From NCBI GenBank assembly GCA_030998225.1, contig JAPYXD010000704.1:8370001-8434000 (forward strand): 64,000 bases of DNA, read 5' to 3'. Source of the stretch: Diplolepis rosae (taxonomy: Eukaryota; Arthropoda; Insecta; Hymenoptera; Diplolepididae). This document shows, piece after piece, positions 21,918 to 32,090 of the stretch. Below the pieces are notes generated by a model. That model was not told where the DNA came from. It was given only the letters and a program-made list of their open reading frames with translations, and did not search any database. Both the position numbers and the translations under genes were made by a program. Positions within the stretch are counted from its first letter, which is position 1. Each line of letters begins with the position of its first letter.

Positions 21918-22681
21918 ATACAGGGTTTCCCAATAGGGGTGATATGATTTTGAATGTCCCTATCGGGCTCATTTGAACTGAAATTTTTGACGTCTGCTGT
22001 CAGTTGTCATCAGTAAGGTTTGCCATTTAATCATGAGTAGTTTCACGCTTCCACAACGTTTGGAAATTGTCCAATTATTTTATCAAAATTCGAGAAGTTT
22101 TGTCGGTGTTCAAAGAGCATATCGTGCAAAATATGGTCGTCATTCTGCTCCATCCGCGCTCTCAATTCGTCGAATAATCGATAAGTTGGAGAGTGAATTT
22201 ACTCTATTGGATACTAAGCCTAAAAATCGTATGCGTACCGCACGTTCTACACAGAATATAGCCGCCGTATAGGCCAGTATCGAGGAAAACCGTGAATTGT
22301 CCGTGCCACGCCGATCTCAGGAATTGGGCCTGTCCAGGATGACTACCTGGCGTATTTTGCGATTGGATCTTGGCCTGCATCCCTATAAGATGATTCTGGC
22401 CCAAGAACTGAAGCCTAATGACCATCGTTTGCGTCGGGAGTTCGCGGATTGGGCTCTGGAATCAATTGAAAATGATCCCAATTTTCATCAAAAAATCATC
22501 TTTTCTGATGAGGCGCATTTTTGGCTCAAGTCTCGGGGGACATTTGGCCGATATATTGTTTAAATCATAAATGGCATAGAATATCCAATATAATAAAAAA
22601 GATTTCGATCAATTCCGAATGAATATTCAGTGTTTTTTTTTCAATTTCAAAACATATCACCCTTATTGGGAAACTCTTTAT
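21918..22681 (+). mobile_element. rosa-like Tc1/mariner relic, copy 2, with both ends
   Basis: GGGTTTCCCAATAGGGGTGA at about 21926 pairs with TCACCCTTATTGGGAAACTC at about 22658-22677, giving TIRs of about 25 bases beside TA-rich flanks. The transposase between them is cut off after its first catalytic motif, so this copy has a large internal deletion. It is inserted at the inner edge of the left 270-bp arm. Confidence 0.72.
22033..22563 (+). pseudogene. rosa-like Tc1/mariner transposase, 3'-truncated
   Basis: The ATG at 22033 gives MSSFTLPQRLEIVQLFYQNS, then SFVGVQRAYRAKYGRHSAPS and IRRIIDKLESEFTLLDTKP: a paired-type helix-turn-helix. A TAG at about 22270 interrupts. The frame goes on with SVPRRSQELGLSRMTTWRIL, LHPYKMILAQELKPNDHRLR and HQKIIFSDEAHFWLKSRGTF, which holds the first catalytic aspartate. 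It then ends in non-family sequence at 22563. The second and third catalytic residues are missing. It is more intact at the N-terminus than the copy at 13.3-14.2 kb, with which it is complementary. Confidence 0.82.
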
Positions 22682-22935
22682 AATACTCATTGCGCGCGGC
22701 TTCTGCCTCGCGAGCGCCCATGCTTCAAATTCAGAATGTACGGTTTCTACTCGACTACAAATAATCGACTACAAACTGCATATTTTAACCAAATAATTAT
22801 TATCGTTATAAATTATTTCACAGATAATAATTTGTATTATTTATTGGACAAGTAAAATACACTTTTATGTCGATACTTCATTTTTAAGACTTTAGAAAGA
22901 ATTTGAAAAACCCGCCAAAAAATTAGTACACATAT

Positions 22936-23448
22936 TTGAAAGAGAATTTTCAACACAGAAAAATAATTTATTTTACAGATGGAGCCGCGCAGCACTTTAA
23001 AAATAAATATAACTTCATCAATTTGCTACACCATGAAATGGATTTTGGTATTCCAGCCGAGTGGCATTTGCATGCAATGGCGCACGGAAAAGGCCCTCAT
23101 GATGGTATTGGGGAAAATTTAAAAAGACTCGCAGCGCGTGCCAGCCTACAAGCGTCATTTAAAGATGCGATTTTGACTGCTAATTCCTTGTATCAATGGG
23201 CAAAGAAAAATTTAGTTGAAACTTTGGTATTCTTTAGTCCCAAAGAAAATCACGCCATCACAGCTCAAAAACTTAAGAGTAGATTTGCATCAGCAAACAC
23301 AGTGCCTGGCACACAAAAATATCACTCTTTCGTTACCTCTGCTGAATTAACTCTCATGTTGAGAAAATATTTGTCATCATTAGAATGTGATGTTTTCCCG
23401 AAAAAAATTGTGAGGCAAAGAAGAAAAAGAAGTGCACATACACTGTGA
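22936..23448 (+). pseudogene. RNase-H-like transposase fragment (DGAAQHFKN / HGKG type)
   Basis: The open frame covers about 170 codons with no clear upstream exon. Early residues read IIYFTDGAAQHFKNKYNF, with an aspartate after a beta-strand-like run, then FGIPAEWHLHAMAHGKGPHD and GIGENLKRLAARASLQ. This combination (strand, DGA.QHFKN, then W-x-x-x-A-HGKG-x-x-DG) recurs in proteins found in many arthropod genomes that I regard as transposase-derived, though I cannot name the superfamily. The C-terminus is basic (RQRRKRSAHTL). It lies between the two 270-bp inverted arms, so it may be the transposase of that element. The start used is only the first in-frame ATG, and the N-terminal part is missing. 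Confidence 0.5.
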
Positions 23449-23683
23449 TAAGCAAATTATTTCACCCAATTTTCGATGTGAGAGGCGAGGCGAATCACAC
23501 TAAAAAATCACCCCGAATTACAAATTAATTTTCATTTTTAATTTGGTAACAGCCAAAAATAACAGTTTTACAAACAAATTATACAAAGTACAAATAAATA
23601 AGTTCCCATTGGGCAATACGTCGTGATCGTGGCGCCTAGCTGCACTGCGACGCAGAAACCGCGCGCAAGAAGTGTTATTTATC

Positions 23684-23951
23684 TCCACCAATTTCTTTCA
23701 CCCCACATTCGACCATGGCTCATTTTGAAGGGTAAAACTGAAGGTTTTTTTTAAACGTAATTTTCGAACGAAAATTAACGGCCGCACTCGGAGAAAAACT
23801 CAAAAATATGTTTAAAATTAAAAAATGAAGTTCAAATAATTTTATTGACCTAAAACCATTTTTTTCAGTGTAAAGCTGATGAAAAAAAGTTTCCACGACT
23901 TCCATAAAAAATAAATTTGAATAACTTTTGTAGAAGTTATGGTTTTTTTTT
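23684..23951 (-). repeat. Right arm of the 270-bp inverted repeat pair
   Basis: This is the inverted partner of 21655-21916. The inner edge TATCTCCACCAATTTCTTTC and outer edge ATAACTTTTGTAGAAGTTAT correspond base for base, with scattered changes. Confidence 0.75.
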
Positions 23952-24079
23952 GTTTTTGGCGAGGAGGAAAAATGGCGAAATCTTTTATAGCCGTTGTACA
24001 GGACTCTCCTAGGACGAGTCTAGGCATACCTGTCAAAACCATAAAACCCCCTCTCTCGAACCAATGCACCACTCGCGGA

Positions 24080-26290
24080 ACCGCCTTTCGGCTTTAAACT
24101 TCACGGGTGGTTGGTTCCAGCTTGAAGTCGCGTACGAATCTTCCGTCATCCGTTCGCCAGGGACTCCCATCCGTGGCCGCACGCCCGTTAGGCAAACCGA
24201 TTAGCCGCGCCGGCCAGGGGATGAATAAAGCGATTCCTCCCCCGAACGACGCGGACAGCTAAGTCCGCCCAAGACGCAAGACCGTGGGTGCAATCACCGA
24301 TGCGATTTCTACTGGCCCCCGTTGTTGCCGCTCTCTGCACGCCCATCGAGCTCCCTCCTCTTCAACACTGGGGTGACGAATGACTTGGTAAGTATCCATT
24401 TTTGTTCAGACTGGAGCATGAGAGAGACCATCGTGTCAGGGGTGAGTTGAGCGCCCACTGCCTGACCGACAGCCTCCCTTTCAGCGCTCCACCCAGCACA
24501 GAAAAAGAGTGTGCGCTCTGCATTGTCCACAAGGAATCCGCAGTAGCTACACGACTCGTCGCATTAAAGCAGTCATGGCCTGAAAGCGCTTGCGCCAGGT
24601 AAAAGCCGGTTCTCCGGATGGAGAGAACCTCCGCTCCCAAATGCTGGGGGTTCACCTTAGCCTTCATTGCTTTCAGGATCTCAGCGTAGGACTCACCGTC
24701 CTTCGCCGACGCCCTGATAGCATCGCCCGACCTGGCGGCTGGGGAACGTCATGGCACCTTTTTTTTCTCCTTGGGTTTCTGCGCAGAGGGCGCAGGAACC
24801 TCTCTCTCCTTCATCTTTTTATTTTTCTTCTTTTTTTCCACCAACTGCCATTCCCCATCCTTCTATGGGGTCTGGCCTCTGGTGGACGCAGCGTCAGAGG
24901 GCGATGTACTGCCCTTCCCTTTCTTTGGGATTCGCTTCTTGGGTGAGAAGGGGCAAGCCTCTTCTCCCCCTTTGTCAGCTTCTTCGGGGTATCTCCCAGA
25001 GACGCAGAACGCGGTCTCCGAAAGATACCCATCCTTTTTGAAGCGGGGTGGGATTCCAGCCTTTTCTGGATTTCCACCCCGCTTTCTAGTAGGCACTTGT
25101 GAGTGTTGAGCATTCCGCTCAACAACTCCGTAGCCTCACTAACACTGTCCTTAACATGGTCAGGGTTGTTTTTCAGCATACCCTGCTGGATAACGCTGAG
25201 AGCCCTGGCCAACTTCTTCATCTTTACGCTTTGCTTCTTCAGGAGCTGGAGGACGTCTTTCCATCCCTCACTCCCTGGAGGAGTGTGTGAGTGCGCATCT
25301 GGCCCTTTACCTCTTCATCTCCATTCTTATTTAATGAAATCATATTAATTCCGTCGTGTCTTAAGACGGTTCGCCCATCATGGGAGCCCTACCGCAGTAG
25401 GGCTACTATCCCCGCCTGTATAGGTCCCCAGTTATGTGCGCCGAAACCTAGAAGCGGCTTATCGGATGGTCGGTCCTATCGGCACATTTAAATGAAGCTA
25501 GAAAAAGCTTACGGGATAGGCCTGCGCCATAATGATGCTAAAGGTTTAACGTCACTCCTATCGACCAAGCGCCGCCGGGTCCGCCCCGACACCTGACCCG
25601 GACTGCAGGCTAGACGGTGTGTGATTTATCCTACGCAGCGTCGGATATAAGGAAATAGAAAAGACTTACATTTACCCATATTACTTCCACAGAGGTAAGG
25701 TACTGACATCGCGTCCTACCCTGGTCGGGAGGCTACTACTCCGCCCTTGGCTAGTCTATCGGGAATATCCACCAGGCGCCGGCCGCAGCCCATTCACTCA
25801 GCAATCCATTTATTCTGGTATGTGTGGGTGTCAGTATCATGCTTGTGGTTGTGATGTGATCGGGAGAGGACATGTGGGAAGTTCAGCGTGACCGCCGCAT
25901 GCGCATTTGGGACGATACCCCGATTAAGGGGCCCCCCGCATTCACTCCGGGTCCAATCACGCGGCATCGAGGAACCTGTTTAAGATCCCCTGATGCGTTT
26001 GATCCACAATGACTATAGGGCCCCCTTGACGGCCATCCTGACGGCGACAACCCTGCTGCTGATAGAGACCTTTCGGTCGCCACCGTTGGTGAGCTGCAGG
26101 ACGCGTCTGCTCCGTGCATGGCCTCGTGCATTCATCTGGGCGAGACACTGCCTCCCCCCCCCCCCAAAACACTCTCAAGGATGTTGGGTATGTTACGATC
26201 AATGTCGCTGTAGATGTGTTGTGTCATGTTTCTGTCTGTGTGCCCCCTCCTCCTTTCTCATCCGGGCTTAAAACCGGCAATGGCGGAGTT
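24080..26290 (-). mobile_element. R1-like LINE, GC-rich 5' region and ORF1 (truncated)
   Basis: A sharp GC-rich island in AT-rich DNA. The minus strand runs from a probable 5' untranslated region (26290 to about 25350) into an ORF1 with R1/I-type gag features, and ends near 24080 without an ORF2. A run of 14 C (about 26152-26166) lies near the 5' end. The right border abuts a Penelope-like fragment; the left border abuts a 270-bp arm. Confidence 0.6.
24309..25348 (-). pseudogene. R1-like LINE ORF1 (gag-like), frameshifted
   Basis: Minus-strand frames give MKKLARALSVIQQGMLKNNP, VSEATELLSGMLNTHKCLLE and SGVEIQKRLESHPASKRMG, a basic, proline-rich linker, a lysine run, and then YAEILKAMKAKVNPQHLGAE followed by VLSIRRT. 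The order (helical N-terminus, low-complexity middle, KVNP..LG..VL..RRT) is what I expect for ORF1 of R1-clade LINEs, an RNA-binding protein that coats the element RNA. The zinc knuckles that should close the protein are obscured by frame changes near 24.5 kb. At least two frameshifts make it a pseudogene. A related, more decayed copy with a visible knuckle is at 45.83-46.53 kb. Confidence 0.55.
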
Positions 26291-26308
26291 ATTTTCAGGA
26301 TAATTATT

Positions 26309-27235
26309 TCATTCTAAATAGTCCTCAATAATATTTAAATTTTCATTATGGAAGGAATTGTCAGCAAGTAAGATAGCGGGGTCAACCAAATTTTTCATTA
26401 TTCCTATTTTGTGTCGTAAAGGATGGTTAGAAAAATAATTTAGGAATCTACCAGAATAAGTATTTTTGCGGAACCAATTAGTTTGTATGGAATTATCTTC
26501 ATTTTTTATGATGATTAAATTCAAAAAATTTATAGAATTGTGTTCGTTTTCTATTTCATATGTAAATTGGAGTCTATCATGATAACTGTTAAATTTGGTT
26601 AAGACTTCTTCAATTTTATCTTTCGGAATGAACATAATCGTATCATCAACATAACGATAATAAACTGGAATATTGAAATCAAAATTTTCTAAAACATTTC
26701 TTTCTAAATCTTGCATTACTAGGTCAGCTAAAATAGGGAAAATTGGAGAACCCATAGGTGTTCCAAATGATTGTCTGTAATAAAAGTTATTAAATTGAAA
26801 AAATGTGTTGTTCATTAAGAATTTTATTCCATCTTTAAATTCTTCTAAAGGTAATTTTGTGCATTTTTCAATATAGTGCCATCTTTTATCTATGCTTTTT
26901 AGTATTAGTTTGATTGGAATGTTAGTAAATAATGACATCACATCTAATGAAATCATTATATAATTATTTGGAATTTAGTTTTTTGTTATGGTATCTCTGA
27001 AAGATAAAGAGTTTTTTTATAAAAGAACGAGGTTTTGGTAATGAATCGTTAAGGATCTTGTTAAAAATTTTAGACATATTATATGTGGGACTGTTCACGC
27101 AACAAATTACCGGTCTTAGTGGATAATTATCTTTATGTACTTTTCGTAATCCATAAATTCTAGCTAATACGGTATTCGAAGTGATTAAGTCTTTTTCTTT
27201 TTATATTTTCGTTTAAAAAACCTTTCTTTCTCCAG
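26309..27235 (-). pseudogene. Penelope-like reverse transcriptase fragment, minus-strand copy
   Basis: The 215-codon frame from 26956 begins MISLDVMSLFTNIPIKLILK, then QSFGTPMGSPIFPILADLVM and VYYRYVDDTIMFIPKDKIEE. These are reverse transcriptase motifs with the YVDD catalytic pair in the form typical of Penelope-like elements (SLDV.SLFTNIP, GTPMGSP). It continues to NFLNLIIIK and LRHKIGIMKNL and stops at 26309. The GIY-YIG endonuclease that follows the RT in most Penelope families is not seen. Upstream (26957-27235) the same strand holds LRKVHKDNYPLRPVI and related residues in broken frames. It faces the plus-strand copy at 27306-28350. Confidence 0.8.
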
Positions 27236-27305
27236 TTGTATAATTTTTAGAAACATTTTTTTGTAATTGTGTTAGTGGAATAAAGTCAGTTTTTTCGTAC
27301 GGTGA

Positions 27306-28350
27306 TTGATCATTAAGAACAATCAACAATCTTATAACAATATTAGTTTCCATAGTCGCTCTGTTTGTAAACAATTGAATTCAATGATTGAAAAATTGAA
27401 ATACCAGTTACGAAATATGGTAATCAAAAATATTCATAATCATTTACATTTTTTACAAAACAAATCTAATAATATAAGAAAATCATTAGCTTCATTAATT
27501 CCTACTTATCTCTTAGATAACATGATTTCTTATCAGAATGACTTAAACTCTAAGATCCATAATAATAAAATTATATTTGACAAAAAATTTGAAAATTTAA
27601 AAACAAAGCAAATGCATTCTATCGATAAAATTTTTTTAAACAAACATAAAAACATTAATAATCCAAATCCGCGTTAATAAATTATTCCAACACTATCTTA
27701 CCAGAATCTGTTTATGAAGTAATTAGATTGGGCGACAAATTTAGCTCTAGTTTTGTATCTTCTAAAAACGAACACATTTTTGAAATTGTAAAAGATCTGG
27801 AAACCAATATATACATAAAATTCCTGAAGAAAAACAAGACAAATTAGACAAAAAGTTCTTTCATTATCTTCAAAATATATAAACAAACCAAAACATATCT
27901 CAGACTTTGATAGATCAATAGCTATGAAAATAAAATCTACACAAGTTTTTAAAAGACGAAAAACAATTACTTGTAACAAAAGCTGATAAAGGAAATAATA
28001 AAAAGAAAGGTTTTTTAAACGAAAATATAAAAAGAAAAGACTTATTCACTTCGAATATCGTATTAGCTAGAATTTATGGATTACGAAAAGTACATAAAGA
28101 TAATTATCCACTAAGACCGGTAATTTCTTGCGTGAACAGTCCCACATATAATATGTCTAAAATTTTTAACAAGATCCTTAACGATTCATTACCAAAACCT
28201 CGTTCTTTTAAAAAAAACTCTTTATCTTTCAGAGATACCATAACAAAAAACCAAATTCCAAATAATTATATAATGATTTCATTAGATGTGATGTCATTAT
28301 TTACTAACATTCCAATCAAACTAATACTAAAAAGCATAGATAAAAGATGG
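27306..28350 (+). pseudogene. Penelope-like N-terminal and RT fragment, plus-strand copy
   Basis: The first part (27306-27677) encodes a lysine/asparagine-rich N-terminal region, with SVCKQLNSMIEKLKYQLRNM and KKFENLKTKQMHSIDKIF. A frame-broken stretch follows, then VTKADKGNN, ARIYGLRKVHKDNYPLRPVI, SFRDTITKNQ and SLDVMSLFTNIPIKLILKSI, ending at KRWH (about 28350). This covers the region upstream of, and overlapping, the start of the minus-strand copy. About 27995-28340 and 26930-27235 are inverted copies of one another. The 3' end is replaced by BEL/Pao sequence. Confidence 0.72.
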
Positions 28351-28354
28351 CACA

Positions 28355-29408
28355 ACAACCAGTTTTCTAGTAGCGCTTAAAAGGTTTGTCTCCAGCCGTG
28401 GTCTGCCTTCCGACTTATATAGCGACAATGGAAAGAATTTTGATGGAGCTGATAAAGAATTAAGAGCCGCTTTCCGTGTTCTTTCCAAAGATCCAGTCCT
28501 ACAAAACCACATTACACAAAATAACATCGTCTGGCATTTTATTCCTCCTCACACTGAGAAAACTGGAGTGTCAAACTTTGAGTGTCAAAATGTAGATAGT
28601 CAGTTTGAACTTCTAGATAGTACAACACTTTCTCCGAAATTTTTTCTTTTTGGTCAGGGAGACACTCATTTGATATTCTGCTTAACTGTTACCAGAGGGT
28701 CAGAATCACTATAAAGAGTGTCGATTGGTGAAATACGCGCCAAAATTGTAAAGTCACGTGGGTTCGCCTATTTTTCCTCCAATATCACCAGCGTGGACTC
28801 TAACCTCATTGCTGGTTTCGCGTCCTTTACGTGTTAAAGTGTCACAAGGGTTATTTTTGCCGACTAATTGTTGAGTACCTATTTCACTTGCTATAATAAC
28901 ATAATAATTGTGAAATCTTAAATGTAATAGTTTTGAGGTTAGCCATAGAGGTAGATTATAGTCTGTTTTTCCCTCTTCGATAATCTATTTTTCTCTCTGC
29001 GATGATAAACTTTTCCCTCTAGAGTATTCAAGTTGACCATCTTATTTTCACAATTCACAGGTAATAAGTTACACTATCTAGAAGGCTGTCCTATAGTTTA
29101 ACCTCAAATATAGTCTGCTTCACCCTCCAAATGTTTAAGTTGACACTAGTTTTCTCAGTGCACGCCCCTCATTTCGGAGGTCTTTGGGAAGCTGGAGTTA
29201 AAAGCGTGAAGCATCAACTGCGTCGTATAATAGGCCCCAAAACTTTCAGTTTTGAGGAAATAACCACGTTGCTGAGTCAAGTCGAAGCAAGTTTAAACTC
29301 ACGTCCTCTGGCTGCTCTCTCTAATGATCGGACGACTTAAACTATCTAACACCCGGACACTTTCTCGTAGGCGGACCGTGTTAGTTATTCCTGAACCTTC
29401 GTTAATTT
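28355..29408 (+). pseudogene. BEL/Pao retrotransposon integrase fragment, split by a MITE
   Basis: The left part reads LVALKRFVSSRGLPSDLYSD, then NGKNFDGADKELRAAFRVL and NNIVWHFIPP. After the MITE at 28552-29160, the frame resumes HAPHFGGLWEAGVKSVKHQL, RRIIGPKTFSFEEITTLLSQ and EASLNSRPLAALSND. YSDNG and GLWEAG contain the second and third catalytic acidic residues of the retroviral-type integrase core. After a stop, LTPGHFLVGGP and IPEPSL are visible in shifted frames, matching the Pao/BEL C-terminal region. The 5' part joins Penelope-like sequence at about 28351, and the 3' part runs straight into the giant palindrome. Confidence 0.85.
28552..29160. mobile_element. CACTG-type MITE inside the BEL/Pao integrase
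   Basis: CACTGAGAAAACT at 28552 and AGTTTTCTCAGTG ending 29160 are exact inverses, with CA on both sides. Excision with one CA restores the integrase reading FIPP-HAPHFGG. The element is 609 bp with no coding content. Internal repeated elements include CTCTA/TAGAGG and GTGTCAA units near both ends. Confidence 0.85.
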
Positions 29409-31867
29409 CGCGGGCCTGGCGCATTATGAATATTTTGAAAAAACTATATTTCACAATCAGAATTGTTTATAAAAATCTTTCAGATACGGAAATATTAAGT
29501 TATAACATAAACAACACATGTTTGAAAATGATTCAATGTTATAAAAACAATTTCCTGTCATTTTGAATTCAAATATTTAAAAACAATATGCATTCAAAAA
29601 GATTTAATGAATTTCGATATTATTTTGGTAAGGGATCATTCATAAACTACCACGTTCCCATCTGGGAGAAACACATGCAAACGTGGCGTGTCAGTGTGTC
29701 GGCTCTGCTACACGCTGCGGTCACCAGCTTCGTGTAAAGCCGAAGGTGCACGAAGACGGACTTCGTTACAATGCTTGAGTTTTCAAGTTATTTTTAGATT
29801 TCACGCTTTCGTTTATCGAGTCGAAATTAAGAATTGTATTTTTCTCGAGTACGTGCAAAAGAGGCGCGAAGCAGACGACGAATTTGAATTTACGAAGCAT
29901 ATAGTTCAAGAAATAACACTTTTCTTCAATTTCTTGAAGAAAGTCTGCATGAAATAAACATCAGTATGATCTTGGAAAATTTCATGAGGATTTCAACACT
30001 TCAAAAATAAACTTTCAGTGAAATTTATTGACAATAAATGTATAAAATTTGAATCAATATATAATTTTCCATTCAAATTTATATACTTCTTACTAATTTT
30101 GTACATTTAACAATTTTTCAATTAGAACAATATTTTCTATCAAGATAAAATGAACATAAAATTCAAGTTCATAATTTATATTTTCAGTTATATGTTAGAA
30201 ATATTTTCATCTCACATTTTTGTAGCCTAAGCACAAACTTTTCATTCCAAAACTTAAAATCTCTACGGAAATGGAAAATTGTCTAATAGCAGTAGATAAA
30301 TTAAAAAGCTAAAATATGTGTTTATTGGTATTTCCATATTAACATATAAATATCAATCAACTTTAAATTTTACATAAAAATGTTCGTTCGAAGTGTTCAA
30401 ATCTTGTTACAATTTGACAAGATTTTATGGAGGAGTGCAATCTTTTGGATGAAATATTTTGTAGTTCTTAATTTGTCTGTCCGTCTGAAATCGTAGTAAG
30501 ATTTGAACAGTAAACAACAAATTTTCCAATAGAATTCAGGATCAACAATAATTGATTCAGGAAATACTTCAACTCTGTAGAGCATTTTTGTATTTCGAAT
30601 TCAAAATGTGTGCTTAAGCCACAAAAAAGTAAGCTGAAAATGTAGATATAAAACTAATTATGTCGTGTTTATGTCTTCTTAATGGAAAATACTTTGCATA
30701 TAATTCTCTAATTCGATATTTTTGTAATGTATGAACATTCAAGAAATTGATAAATATTCCATCTTTTTATAGGAACTAAAAATTTCCGGATAATGCTTTG
30801 ATTGAGAAAGCTAAAAATTTGTCAAATATTGATATAAATTGCAATTTTACAATTGCATTATTTTTCAAATATTTTAACATCTCTTCAATCTTGATAATTC
30901 TTACAGAAGTTTATTTCATGTGAGTGACTTTTTCTTTTTCTAATGAAAGATTTCGTAATTCTAAATTCGGCCCAATTCGTAACATTGTAAAAAGATTTTA
31001 AAACTTCATAAAAATTTTTTTTCTGTTTTATTCAAAGTCAATAAATATTCAATGTTTGGAATCGAAATATTAAGTAAATGATTTTTAATTTCTGGGAATA
31101 AACTGCTTTAATAAGACAATTTTTCTTCTTTGTGAGAAATCTCAATTTTAAAATTAAAATTCTACACATAGGATACAAAAACATAATATGAAAATACTTT
31201 TATTACAGAATTTTGAAATATACAAGTTGACCAATTTTTAATCGAGTAAATCGGCTACTTTAAGCAAAAAATTATGTTAAAAATATTTTATCAAAAAATA
31301 AGACACATTAAATTACGGTTTAAAATCCACATTCATAGATTGATGGTAAAAGCAGTTTAAAGTTTTTTAATCTTACGTTTTAGTGACGTATGCACAGACT
31401 TTTAATCAGATAAATGAAATGCTTTATAGAAAGTCAAAATTTTCTTATTACTGCACTTAATCAAATTTATAAAGTAAAAATATTTTTTAATTGATGCTTT
31501 CACTCAATTCTTTAAACATTCATTAATTGAAAATTGTACTCAAAATTTAATCTTGCAGCGTTCCAATATTCCCACAATGTTACAAAATCTTATTAATCAT
31601 TATTTTAGTCGAATTATTTTCAAAATATTTAAAAAATAAATGTAAATATTTTGATTAAATACTCTGTCAAATTTTGCATTTGACTGATCTTGCAAAATTG
31701 TTGAAAGTTTTGAATACCGATAGAAGAAACTTTAAATGAAATTTTATGTCCATAAATGCTTAAAGTTCTATATAGAAATATCAAGTACAACATAATCAAA
31801 TTTTATAAATAAACTACTAAATTCAAAAAGTTTCGGATTTTTTTAAAAACTGTACAAATTTCAAATA

Positions 31868-32090
31868 TGAATCAGTCAAAATCTACTGATTATCAGTGAA
31901 ATTTGACTGATTTAAATAACTAAAAACAGGTTACTGTGAATCAGTCAAATTTCACTGATTACTTCAGTGAAAAGTAACTGATTTAACAGTGAAAAATATT
32001 GTTTCCACTGATGATTCAGTGAAAAGGCAAATTACTGATTCAATCAGTGAAAATTTGACTGATTCAGATTTAGAGTGTATACAAATTTCA
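31868..32090. repeat. AATCAGTCAAATTTCACTGA cluster (left arm)
   Basis: About ten head-to-head and tail-to-tail copies of CAGTCAAATTTCACTGATT-type units occur here, with an AGAGTGTATACAAATTT border. The inverted copy is at about 37490-37712 in the right arm. It looks like a small MITE rich in inverted subrepeats that was present before the palindrome formed. Confidence 0.6.

Noticed and set aside
29688..29957. 89-codon frame repeated at 39618-39887 as a conserved gene
   Set aside because: The duplication is explained by the palindrome arms; no domain is recognisable and no family similarity is apparent.
30397..30585. 62-codon frame identical to 38990-39178
   Set aside because: Identity comes from the inverted arms and not from selection on protein.
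31868..32090. CRISPR-like array of regularly repeated units
   Set aside because: Units alternate in orientation, vary in length and have no unique spacers; eukaryotic MITE subrepeats explain them.
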